Below are positions 26,667 through 35,049 of a DNA stretch of 64,000 nt, piece by piece. Position numbers and translations under genes: made by a program. The stretch is from Natroniella sp046097105. GTDB lineage: Bacteria > Bacillota > Halanaerobiia > Halobacteroidales > Halobacteroidaceae. The first letter of the stretch is position 1. Each line of letters opens with the position of its first letter. The stretch is taken from NCBI RefSeq assembly GCF_046097105.1, contig NZ_CP175562.1, positions 1,302,001-1,366,000 on the forward strand, written 5' to 3'. The notes below the pieces were generated by a model that worked only from the letters and a program-made list of their open reading frames with translations, was not told where the DNA came from and searched no databases.

Positions 26667-27890
26667 TTATCTCTCATACCATGCAAAAATAAAAGTAGAA
26701 ATTAAAATTACCATTCCCATTGCTAACCAGCTATAATAATAACTATCTGTCAAATCTGCCAAATAACCAAAAAGTGGCGGACTTAATAACATTCCTAATC
26801 GAGTAAAAACAAGCCCTAATCCAGTAGCAATCCCTATAAATTCACTGCTAACCAGTTCAGCTATGGTTGTAAAATGAATTCCCATCCAACCTAAACTAGT
26901 AGTTCCTAATAAAAAAGAAGTGACTAAGATCAGTAAGAATGAAGGCTGAGTATAATTTAAATAAAAATTAAATAAAAAGATCATCCCTGCTAGAACAACC
27001 CCTAACAAAATCATCCCTTTTTTTCGTTCACCATCCATTAGCTTATCATTTATCCAACCCCAAAAAGAGAGACCAACAATACCACCAATCTGCACTATCC
27101 CTAACGCTACACCAGCTTTAGTGATATCCAAAGTAAGATCTTGAGTCAAATAAAGAGTATAATGAGCTGGAATGGTTCCTAATGCAGTACCAAAAGCAAC
27201 CCCTAATATAGCAAGGCCCATTAATTTTTTCATTTTAAATAAAGTAAGCAACGAATCTTTAAAAGAAATATCTTCACTTTCTAAATTACTATCTTCACCT
27301 TCAATCTGTTGCTCTTGATAAGTTTTAGCCATATAAAATCCAATTAAAACAAGTAAAAAACCAGCAAAAAATATCGTCTTTCTCCAACCTAAATTTAAAG
27401 CTAATACCGGTAAAAGACTAGCTCCAATAAAACCACCAACCCCACCACCTGAGTGCACAATTCCCATTGAAAATGCTCGCTTCTTCTCTTCAACTCGATC
27501 AATAACTGCCTTATTAAGTGATGGGGTAATAATACTAAAAGTAAAGCCAGCAAATAAAGCTAGAAGAAGAAGAAATGAAAATCGCGGTACAATACTATGC
27601 AAAATAATAAAGCTGCCCATTAAAATTGGAGCATAAGTTAAGCTACGCTTAGAACCGATTTGATCAACAATCCGCCCACTTAGTAAAGCCATGGCAGTAG
27701 CTGTCAAAAATAAAAAGCTAGAATAAAGACCAACTTGACTACGATTGAGCAAAAAATCCTCTCTAATTAGAGGCATTAAGGAGAGAAATCCTTGTATGTT
27801 AACATTAACTGCTATGTAAACTGTTGATAAAGAAAATAAAAATTTAATATGTGGATTACTCTCAGTAGTAGTAGAAATTTCTGTTTTCAT
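26667..27890 (-). CDS. Major facilitator superfamily transporter
   Basis: A 407-residue carrier with 12 predicted membrane helices. The MFS loop 2-3 motif appears as SGRIVDQIGSKRSL near residue 75, and a matching GWINDKLMDGERKKG lies in the second half. It is not close enough to a named subfamily to assign a substrate. It precedes the PocR/AraC regulator, 168 bp apart, so its cargo may be the methyl donor or product handled by the corrinoid system. That link is inference from position only. Confidence 0.88.
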   Translation of the reverse strand: MKTEISTTTESNPHIKFLFSLSTVYIAVNVNIQGFLSLMPLIREDFLLNRSQVGLYSSFLFLTATAMALLSGRIVDQIGSKRSLTYAPILMGSFIILHSIVPRFSFLLLLALFAGFTFSIITPSLNKAVIDRVEEKKRAFSMGIVHSGGGVGGFIGASLLPVLALNLGWRKTIFFAGFLLVLIGFYMAKTYQEQQIEGEDSNLESEDISFKDSLLTLFKMKKLMGLAILGVAFGTALGTIPAHYTLYLTQDLTLDITKAGVALGIVQIGGIVGLSFWGWINDKLMDGERKKGMILLGVVLAGMIFLFNFYLNYTQPSFLLILVTSFLLGTTSLGWMGIHFTTIAELVSSEFIGIATGLGLVFTRLGMLLSPPLFGYLADLTDSYYYSWLAMGMVILISTFIFAWYER

Positions 27891-28016
27891 AATTTAAGCT
27901 CCTTTATATTTAAAATTTAAGTATTAACTTAATTTATCAAAATAGCTAAAAAACAAGTTTCAACAACAACCTTTGTAATTGAATAAAAAGAACATAAATT
28001 AACAATAACAGAGATA

Positions 28017-28078
28017 TAAAAAACCGATATATCATCTATCATTAGATATGATATATCAAATGAAAGGGGATATATCGG
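28017..28078 (-). terminator. Terminator of ddl with branched stem
   Basis: Outer arms CCGATATATC and GATATATCGG followed by six T on the minus strand. Inside lies a second hairpin, GATATATCAT with ATATGATATATC. Three copies of the self-complementary GATATATC allow alternative folds. Confidence 0.7.
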
Positions 28079-28104
28079 AAGCAAATTTAAGAATAATTTT
28101 ATTC

Positions 28105-29205
28105 TTAAAAATCAAAAGACGTCTTTAATTTCTTTTTATTATTATAGCGCTCAATAGCTAAATCAATTAATCGATCAATCAATTCTGAATAAGAAATTCC
28201 ACTAATCTCCCACAGTTTAGGATACATACTAATCTTAGTGAAACCAGGAATAGTATTGATCTCATTAACAACTATTTGCTGATCTTCTTTAACAAATACA
28301 TCAACTCGAGCCATTCCTTGACAACAAAGCACTTTAAATGTCTCAATTGCACATTTTTGTACCTCTTCTACCACTTCATTATTAAGCTTTGCTGGCATCT
28401 CTAAAACTGCCCCATTTCCATCTATATATTTAGCTTCATAAGAGTAAAATTCTTCTTGAGGAAGTATTTCTCCTGGTATTGAAGCAATCGGTTCTTGATT
28501 ACCAAGAACAGAACATTCTATTTCCCTTCCTTTAACCTCTTCTTCAATAATAATTTTATTATCAAATTGAAATGCTAATTTTACAGCTTTCTCAAGTTCA
28601 GTTTGATTAGTAGCTTTACTGATCCCTACTGAAGAACCGAGGTTTGCAGGCTTAATAAAAGCTGGCATTCCTAATTCCTCTTTAACTTCTGCAAAATCAA
28701 TTTTTTCTTGCTCAATACGATGGTATGTTAAAAAATCTGCAATTGAAATTCCTGCATCTCGCAACAACCTTTTCATTACATCTTTATCCATTCCTACAGC
28801 TGACCCTAAGACATCTGCACCAACAAAAGGAAGATCGACTAACTTAAACAACCCTTGCACTGTACCGTCTTCTCCATAAGGGCCATGTAGAACAGGAAAT
28901 ACTACATCAAGCTCTTCTAAGACTTTACAATCATTAATAGTAATTAATTGCTCTGCTCCCTCTCCTAAAATTAAGGAAACTTCATTATCTAATTTATTCA
29001 ACTTAACCTTTGTAGGGTCACTATCATTTAATAGAAAATCTAAATTCTCTTTTAAATATAAGCGCCCTTGTTTATCCATCCCAATTAAGACAATTTCATA
29101 TTTTTCTTGATCCATTGCTTCAATCACATTTTTAGCCGATTGAAGAGAGACTTCATGTTCAGCAGACTTCCCTCCAAAAACAATCCCAACTCTAATATTT
29201 GCCAC
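28105..29205 (-). CDS. ddl: D-alanine--D-alanine ligase
   Basis: ATP-grasp ligase of 366 residues that makes D-Ala-D-Ala for peptidoglycan. Signatures are VVFPVLHGPYGEDGTVQG, KPANLGSSVGISK, FYSYEAKY and VNEINTIPGFT. The YEAKY element with its Tyr fits a D-Ala-D-Ala rather than a D-Ala-D-Lac enzyme. It is monocistronic with a terminator on the 3' side. No other cell wall gene is adjacent. Confidence 0.96.
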   Translation of the reverse strand: MANIRVGIVFGGKSAEHEVSLQSAKNVIEAMDQEKYEIVLIGMDKQGRLYLKENLDFLLNDSDPTKVKLNKLDNEVSLILGEGAEQLITINDCKVLEELDVVFPVLHGPYGEDGTVQGLFKLVDLPFVGADVLGSAVGMDKDVMKRLLRDAGISIADFLTYHRIEQEKIDFAEVKEELGMPAFIKPANLGSSVGISKATNQTELEKAVKLAFQFDNKIIIEEEVKGREIECSVLGNQEPIASIPGEILPQEEFYSYEAKYIDGNGAVLEMPAKLNNEVVEEVQKCAIETFKVLCCQGMARVDVFVKEDQQIVVNEINTIPGFTKISMYPKLWEISGISYSELIDRLIDLAIERYNNKKKLKTSFDF

Positions 29206-29326
29206 TTTAATCCCTCCAATTTATTTACTACTATATTTTATACTGCTAAAATTAAACTACCTTTATAATTTTATTTTAAGATAATCAATTTAATTCCTGC
29301 TTATGTAACCAACTCTTTCTAACTTC

Positions 29327-30664
29327 TTAGTTCTCTGTGCACAGTAGTTGATCATTATCTTTATCCTGCAAATAAACACTAGTAAATCGAGAACTTTCCT
29401 CTATAACTTCATATTCTTGATAACCTATCTTCCGACACTCCTCACAACAACGATAAGGAAGTATGATCACCTTAACCGGGTCAACAGAACTAGGAAGTGC
29501 TTGAGAATCAATCATCATTACCCCTGAACAATCTGAACATAACCTGATCTTTAGTTGCTGCTCTTCGCTAATTTGGGCTGTATCATAAAAGACACTGCGT
29601 TGAGTAGTATAATACCCCTCTTTAGTAAATCTATCTTGCAAATCAATCTGCTCTCGTTTCTGCCAAATTTCCAATAAATAATCAACATTCTTCTTAATAT
29701 CCTCGCTAATTTGAGCAGATTGTTCAGTAATTTGAGGATTATAATCTGGCTCCTTAATATAACTATAATCCAAACCTGCCATAGCTAAGATAATCCCTAC
29801 ATTAACATAAGGTAGAGCCGACTCAATCGAATACCCCCCTTGTAAAATCGCAATATCAGGATTCAACTTTTCATTCAGTTTAGCATATCCTTGAGCTGTA
29901 ATTCTCATCTGAGTCAAAGGATCACTATAATGATTATCTTGGCCCGCTGCATTAATTACCAAATCAGGTTCAAAGTCATCCAGAATAGGTAGAATTAAAT
30001 TATCCACAGCATAATGCAACCCTTGATCTGTAGTATTAGGAGGTAAAGGTAGGTTGATCGTCTTAGCAAAAGCACCAGGACCACCTAAATCATCTACAAA
30101 ACCTGTCCCAGGAAATAAAGTACGCCCATCTTGGTGAATCGAAATATGTAAGACATTAGGATCATTATAGTATATGTTCTGGGTTCCATCAGCATGATGA
30201 GCATCAGTATCAACAAATGCAACCTTTAAATCAGAGCCATACTTTTGGCGTAGGTGTTCAACCATAATTGCTTCATTGTTGATGGTACAAAAACCACGGG
30301 CACCATGGACTATCTGAAAAGCATGGTGTCCTGGTGGACGAATAATCGCAAATGCAGAATCAACTTCACCCTCCATCACTAACTCTCCAGCTTTAATGGC
30401 TCCTCCTGCCGAAATCAAATGTGGTTCACTGACTATTTCTTCAGTACTAGGGATACAGATATGGGTTCGATCTACATCTTTTAATCGAGCTACAATTGGA
30501 TTATACTCCTCTATTCCTTCAATATCAAATAAACCTTCCTCTAAGACCTGATCTTTGGTATATAATAATCTCTCCTCTCGTTCAGGATGGCTTGGTGAAA
30601 TCGCCCAATCAAACGCTGGAAAGAAGATCAACCCTAATTTATTTTTAGCTTTAACCTTCATCAT
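29327..30664 (-). CDS. Histone deacetylase/AcuC-like hydrolase with C-terminal zinc-ribbon-like tail
   Basis: A 445-residue member of the arginase/deacetylase fold. Catalytic landmarks are RPPGHHA, DTDAHHADGTQNIYY (metal Asp and His) and NAAGQDNH, with the second metal Asp normally in DxH/D being less obvious. The first 340 residues cover the enzyme. The last 80 or so hold CSDC and CCEEC pairs separated by about 35 residues, which resembles a structural zinc ribbon and is not part of standard AcuC. Substrate could be an acetylated small molecule or protein. Two ATG codons overlap at the start. No functional link to neighbours is clear. Confidence 0.85.
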   Translation of the reverse strand: MMKVKAKNKLGLIFFPAFDWAISPSHPEREERLLYTKDQVLEEGLFDIEGIEEYNPIVARLKDVDRTHICIPSTEEIVSEPHLISAGGAIKAGELVMEGEVDSAFAIIRPPGHHAFQIVHGARGFCTINNEAIMVEHLRQKYGSDLKVAFVDTDAHHADGTQNIYYNDPNVLHISIHQDGRTLFPGTGFVDDLGGPGAFAKTINLPLPPNTTDQGLHYAVDNLILPILDDFEPDLVINAAGQDNHYSDPLTQMRITAQGYAKLNEKLNPDIAILQGGYSIESALPYVNVGIILAMAGLDYSYIKEPDYNPQITEQSAQISEDIKKNVDYLLEIWQKREQIDLQDRFTKEGYYTTQRSVFYDTAQISEEQQLKIRLCSDCSGVMMIDSQALPSSVDPVKVIILPYRCCEECRKIGYQEYEVIEESSRFTSVYLQDKDNDQLLCTEN

Positions 30665-30671
30665 TTTTCCC

Positions 30672-30990
30672 CCTCAATACACTGCTATTTAATATCTAAT
30701 ATTGAATATTTAATAGTTGAAATTCAAAACCACTTAACAATAAAACTAGCATAAAACCAAAAGCATCAATACTGGTTATTGTCATCTAACTGTAATTTGA
30801 AATATATTAAAGTCAAGTTGGATAACAGTAGATAGAAAAAATTAAAAGCTTTATAAATCTTACTTTAAAATTGAAAACCTATAGATAAGAACCCTTAAGA
30901 TCTTGATCTTGAAATTTTACTCTTAACTGTCAATTGCTTGCTCTTAACTCTTCAATGCTTTTTAATTATTCACTATTAAATGTTCATTAT
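30672..30990. repeat. AT-rich degenerate spacer repeat between the hydantoinase and deacetylase genes
   Basis: This gap of about 320 bp begins with TAATATCTAATATTGAATA and ends with ATTCATTATTCATTGCT-like motifs, which also frame the spacer at 39575-39757. The AATATTGAATAA word appears inverted at the two ends. The stop codon of the hydantoinase-family gene lies inside the repeat. No gene or hairpin terminator is visible. Confidence 0.55.
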
Positions 30991-32639
30991 TCATTGCTCT
31001 TCGTTATGCCTGGTTTCCTCTGTGCTGTCACCTCAATAATCCTTCCTGCCGTCCTAAAACCTCGTACTAAATTAAAAGACTCGGCTTTCGTAATCTCAAT
31101 CTTCGGGTTTTGCCCAGTAAGCTCTTCTTGTAATCTCGCTTTAATCTCTCGCTTAGCATCTTTCAAATTAAAACTTTGGCCCACCTGCTTCTTAATTCCC
31201 AACTCAGAAATAGTATAGTATCCTTGTTCAGTATCAGCATATAGAGTACAGCTTTTAGTCACCTTGGCCAACCCTGCACCAATAGCATTGGCTACTTCAG
31301 CCTGCTTAGGCATTACAAATTCCAAGTCCAATGCCTCTGCTAGCTTAGGAGTTAGAGCCTGAGCTGGCCCACCAATCCCCACTAGCTGTTGTGGCTTAAT
31401 TTCAGTTTCTGTTAATAATTGATTAATCGTATAAACAGATCTATTATTTAGTTCAGCCAATATCTCCTTTAATTTATCTTTAACCTTAGTTATGTAACAC
31501 TGAATAACTTCCTTGGCTAATTTATTTATTGATAGGTTTAAGCTGTTAGCTAACGGCTCTAAAGCAACTTTAGACTTCTTTTGCTCTCCAACTTCAATTA
31601 AGCCTAAAATAGTTAAAGCATCAGTCACAGTAGGGCCCGGGCCTCCATAACAAGCAGCAACTCCCTTCCGCTCCGGGCCAACCTTCAAAGCCCCATCTTC
31701 AACCTTGATTAAACTATCTCCACCACAAGCAAGCGATTGATTATACAGACCTTTCACTAAGGTCTGATAACCACCAAGCTCCATTCCGGCCGGTTCAAAT
31801 AACGGTTCTCCGTCAACGAATAAAGAAATATCTGTTGTCGTACCTCCAATATCAAGACCAACTGTAACTCCATCAAACTCTACAGTAGCTAACATTCCCA
31901 TGATACTGGCTGCTGGCCCGGAATTGATACTCTCAATCGGTAGTTGATAAGCATCCTTTAGTGGCATTGTTCCACCATCTGCCTTCAAGATATAAAGCGG
32001 CACAGCCAAGTTTAATTTCTCCAATCCTTCTTTGATAGCATCAATAAAGTTAACATATCTACCCTGAACGATAGAATTAAGGTAAGTAGTAGCAATTCGC
32101 CGCGGATAATTCAACTGTCCTACTACTTGATGGCTTAAAACCATACTCTCTACCTCAGGAAATTCTTGCTCAATTATCTCTTTTGCTTTCAATTCTTGTT
32201 GCGGATTACGAGTAGAAAATTTACCACAGATACTGAGCTTGTCAATCCCTTCCGCAACTAAACAAGCAACTTTTTCTTTTAGCTCTTGTTGATCAATACT
32301 TTCTACCTCTCGTCCTCGATGATCAACTGTCCCACTAATTATTTTAGTAACAGGACTATAACTATACCAAGCAGGATTTAATCCAGCTCCTGGTAAGAGT
32401 ACTAATCCTACCTCCTCAAACTCCTCTTGTATAATTAAATTTGTAACTAATGTTGTACTTAAAACGACCCTTTCCACTTGCTCTATATCTAGATCAGCAA
32501 TTAATCGACGACAACTAGTCAAAATTGTCTTCGCTAAATTATTTTTATCAGTAGGTAGTTTTATTTTCTTTACCACTTTGCTCCCCTCTAATAAAACACC
32601 ATCAGTATGGGTACCTCCTATGTCAATCCCTAACAGCAT
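30987..32639 (-). CDS. Hydantoinase/oxoprolinase A-family protein
   Basis: A protein of 550 residues from the preferred ATG at 32639, preceded by GGAGGAGATAAAG. A longer frame to 32735 would run into the upstream terminator and has no ribosome site. MLLGIDIGGTHTDGVLL and VTVGLDIGGTTTDISLF are the two ASKHA phosphate loops of the hydantoinase/oxoprolinase N-terminal family, and ACGGDSLI and VGIGGPAQAL support it. Unlike full HyuA it lacks the long C-terminal part, and no hyuB partner is nearby. Substrate unknown. It lies after the [FeFe]-hydrogenase gene. The last codons (SNE) come from an AT-rich repeat. Confidence 0.85.
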   Translation of the reverse strand: MLLGIDIGGTHTDGVLLEGSKVVKKIKLPTDKNNLAKTILTSCRRLIADLDIEQVERVVLSTTLVTNLIIQEEFEEVGLVLLPGAGLNPAWYSYSPVTKIISGTVDHRGREVESIDQQELKEKVACLVAEGIDKLSICGKFSTRNPQQELKAKEIIEQEFPEVESMVLSHQVVGQLNYPRRIATTYLNSIVQGRYVNFIDAIKEGLEKLNLAVPLYILKADGGTMPLKDAYQLPIESINSGPAASIMGMLATVEFDGVTVGLDIGGTTTDISLFVDGEPLFEPAGMELGGYQTLVKGLYNQSLACGGDSLIKVEDGALKVGPERKGVAACYGGPGPTVTDALTILGLIEVGEQKKSKVALEPLANSLNLSINKLAKEVIQCYITKVKDKLKEILAELNNRSVYTINQLLTETEIKPQQLVGIGGPAQALTPKLAEALDLEFVMPKQAEVANAIGAGLAKVTKSCTLYADTEQGYYTISELGIKKQVGQSFNLKDAKREIKARLQEELTGQNPKIEITKAESFNLVRGFRTAGRIIEVTAQRKPGITKSNE

Positions 32640-32726
32640 CTTTATCTCCTCCAAGCTTTTTAATCTATTTCTATTTTTCAGATCTTTTCCCTTTAAATAT
32701 TCTGAAATAAGTTTAAGCTCAAACTT

Positions 32727-32760
32727 AAAAAACAAAAACCACCATCTACAAAGACAGTGG
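32727..32760 (-). terminator. Terminator of the [FeFe]-hydrogenase gene
   Basis: Arms CCACTGTCT and AGATGGTGG (two wobble pairs), then TTTTTGTTTTTTAA on the minus strand. It supports the shorter start for the downstream gene. Confidence 0.7.
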
Positions 32761-32774
32761 CTTGACTATCCTTA

Positions 32775-34172
32775 TTAATTAATCTGCTCCCGCTCCAATA
32801 AGGCTAAGACTTCCTCATCTGCAACTATTTCTTCAACTTCTTGCACTCCTAACTGCTTAAGTATCTTCATCACATTTAAATTATCGAATGGAGTCATAAT
32901 CAATGAATCTTCTCCAAATTGATTAACCAACTTAGTTGCTTCTTCAACCTCAAGGTTGGTTCTTGGCCCTCCTACACAGCCACCAACACAGCCCATCCCT
33001 TCAATAAAATTCGCATCAAAATTTTCACTTGTAGTTAACCTATCTAAAACCTGCTGACATTCCCTGACACCTTCCACTTTTTCAGGCTTAAATTTAATCA
33101 ACCTTTTAGGAGCAATCCGATTAACTACTGTCTTAACTGAAAAACTGACCCCTCCTGTCCTAGCATAAACACGACCTGCAAAGGAAGCTTGATCCTTCTT
33201 ATCAGCAGGAAGTTGTTTAAGATCAATTTCTATTGCCTTAAATATCTCTGCTAACTCCCTAAAAGTTAACACAAAATCGATTGCTCCTGCTAAATCTTCA
33301 TCCTTAGCTTCAGATTTTTTTGCGATACACGGGCCAACAAAGACTACCTTAGCACCTGGATATAATTTCTTTAAGACCCTACCCGAAGCAATCATTGGAG
33401 AAACAGAAGGAGACATATGCTTAAATAGCTCAGGATAATTATTTCTGACCAATCTGATCCAGACTGGACAACAACAACTGGTCAAAAAGAAATCATCCTG
33501 CTTTAAAACCAATTGATCAAACTCAATTGCTTCTTTAATTGTCAAAATATCAGCAAATAATGCCACCTCAACCAAATCCTCAAAACCTAATAGCCTAAAT
33601 GCTGTTCTTAATTGGCCCAAAGATACATCAGCCCCAAACTGACCAACTATCGAAGGAGCAACCGCTGCATAAACTTTAGTATCTTGCTTCTTTAATAAAT
33701 TAATCAAAGGAATAAATTCAATCTTATCAGCCAAAGCTCCAAAGGGACAGCTAGTAACAGATTTTCCACAATCCAAACATCTGTCATTAGTTATCGTTGG
33801 CCCGTGATTACGCCGATACTGTAAAGTTTCATACTTACACATTTGATGATAACATTCAGCAGAGTCCTCTTCACAATACTGACAGATTCCATCTATTTTA
33901 TTGACAACCGGTTTCTCAACTTTGGTCAGATCTTTAAGTTCATCTAACTCAGTGCTAAACCCTTCTTCCTTATTGGGTGCAAGCCCCATATTAATCCTAA
34001 TTTGATTCTTGATAAAGCTTAAATCTTGATCAGGATAATTATATCGCTCCTGTAGCCAAGTTAATAATTCTGTTAACTCCTCACTACTCAAGCCATCAGC
34101 CCAGATTCGTTTTACTAACTCCTGAAAGATCTCCATCCGTTGTTGTTGAAAATTGCTAAATTCCTTTTTCAT
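32775..34172 (-). CDS. [FeFe]-hydrogenase, group-B-like
   Basis: A 465-residue protein from the ATG at 34172 (AAAAGGTGAGGGTC), with an upstream GTG as an alternative. Cys100/103/110/115 and Cys135/138/145 are ferredoxin-like clusters. The H-cluster domain follows: L1 is TSCCCPVW (residues 234-241), L2 is GPCIAKKSEA and L3 is GMGCVGGCVGGP. The doubled extra Cys in L1 and the GCVGGCVGGP form of L3 resemble the clostridial group B enzymes rather than the standard TSCCPGW group. It would catalyse proton reduction or hydrogen oxidation with ferredoxin. The hydEFG maturases are not in the window. Confidence 0.85.
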   Translation of the reverse strand: MKKEFSNFQQQRMEIFQELVKRIWADGLSSEELTELLTWLQERYNYPDQDLSFIKNQIRINMGLAPNKEEGFSTELDELKDLTKVEKPVVNKIDGICQYCEEDSAECYHQMCKYETLQYRRNHGPTITNDRCLDCGKSVTSCPFGALADKIEFIPLINLLKKQDTKVYAAVAPSIVGQFGADVSLGQLRTAFRLLGFEDLVEVALFADILTIKEAIEFDQLVLKQDDFFLTSCCCPVWIRLVRNNYPELFKHMSPSVSPMIASGRVLKKLYPGAKVVFVGPCIAKKSEAKDEDLAGAIDFVLTFRELAEIFKAIEIDLKQLPADKKDQASFAGRVYARTGGVSFSVKTVVNRIAPKRLIKFKPEKVEGVRECQQVLDRLTTSENFDANFIEGMGCVGGCVGGPRTNLEVEEATKLVNQFGEDSLIMTPFDNLNVMKILKQLGVQEVEEIVADEEVLALLEREQIN

Positions 34173-34314
34173 GACCCTCACCTTTTTTGTTATATTAGCT
34201 CCTAATTAATTCTATCTTTGCCAGCTAATAATAAATTTATTAGTAAAGATAAGATTTAGATTAAATTTTATTGGGCTTGAGTGCTCCATACCTAAAAAAT
34301 TTCTAACTAATAAA

Positions 34315-34348
34315 AATAAAGGTCAGAGAAGTTACCCCTCTGACCTTT
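34315..34348 (-). terminator. Terminator of hsp20
   Basis: Arms AAAGGTCAGAG and CTCTGACCTTT, ten bp past the stop codon, with a T-rich tail. Confidence 0.85.
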
Positions 34349-34358
34349 ATTTTTATAT

Positions 34359-34802
34359 TTAATTAATCTCAATTACTCTCTTTTTTGTTTTTCCACTCTC
34401 TTCTTTAGGTAATCTTACTTCTAAAATTCCATTTTCATACTCTGCTCTAATTTCATCTTCCTTTATATTTCCTATTCCAAAGCTACGTTGATACTTACCA
34501 GTTCTTCTTTCTCGCCTAATATAATCTTCCCTTTCTTCCTTAATCTCCTCTTGATTATCAACAGAAATTGTCAACAGATCATCTGTTAATTCTAAGTCTA
34601 TATCCTCCTTATTCAACCCCGGCAACTCAGACTGAATCACATATTCATCTTCTGTCTCTTTAATATCAGTTCTAAAACCAACATTACCTAAGTCTTTAAA
34701 GTCATCAAAGAAATTTGAACCAACAGTCTCAAAGAAGTCGTCATTCCAATCAGCAATTTCTCCACGCTTACGACCCTTGCGGAATGGCACTAAACCAAAC
34801 AT
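34359..34802 (-). CDS. Hsp20/alpha-crystallin small heat-shock protein
   Basis: ATP-independent holdase of 147 residues from the ATG at 34802, which has AAGGAGGGGTGCTTG in front. The longer reading frame lacks a ribosome site. The alpha-crystallin domain covers about 40-135, with ELPGLNKEDIDLEL and ENGILEVRLPK (the conserved G-x-L motif). It is monocistronic. I see no CIRCE element upstream. A fold-back repeat lies 150 bp upstream. Confidence 0.95.
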   Translation of the reverse strand: MFGLVPFRKGRKRGEIADWNDDFFETVGSNFFDDFKDLGNVGFRTDIKETEDEYVIQSELPGLNKEDIDLELTDDLLTISVDNQEEIKEEREDYIRRERRTGKYQRSFGIGNIKEDEIRAEYENGILEVRLPKEESGKTKKRVIEIN

Positions 34803-34953
34803 CAAGCACCCCTCCTTGTTAATTATTTTTTGCAATTATAATTATAAAAAACAAAGCACTAATAGTCAAAAATAGTCAAAGGTAATTATTATCAATTATT
34901 GGATATTATATTTAATAAGCGATAGTTAACAATTTTTTTCTCATAAATTGACG

Positions 34954-35000
34954 GGTGTTTGATATATTGTGTCACCACGTGATACAGCTATCAGCAAACC
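34954..35000. repeat. Fold-back relic of the miniature-element ends
   Basis: An imperfect palindrome of two 22-bp arms separated by 3 bp. The left arm contains TTGATATATTGTGTCAC, the terminal repeat of the elements at 38472 and 62239. It looks like two element ends joined with nothing between. It could also act as a hairpin between larA and hsp20. Confidence 0.5.
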
Positions 35001-35049
35001 TCTTTTGTTATAAAGAGTTAATCATCAACAGTTCAAAAGCTATTTTAAG

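Noticed and set aside
28110..28122. AAGACGTCTTT resembles the nucleoside-regulon operator.
   Set aside because: It lies inside the last codons of ddl (Lys-Thr-Ser), lacks the GT...AC flanks, and has no promoter or nucleoside gene beside it.
32640..32735. N-terminal extension of the hydantoinase-family protein.
   Set aside because: The added 32 residues have no ribosome site, are not part of the family, and their DNA overlaps the upstream terminator; ATG 32639 follows GGAGGAG.
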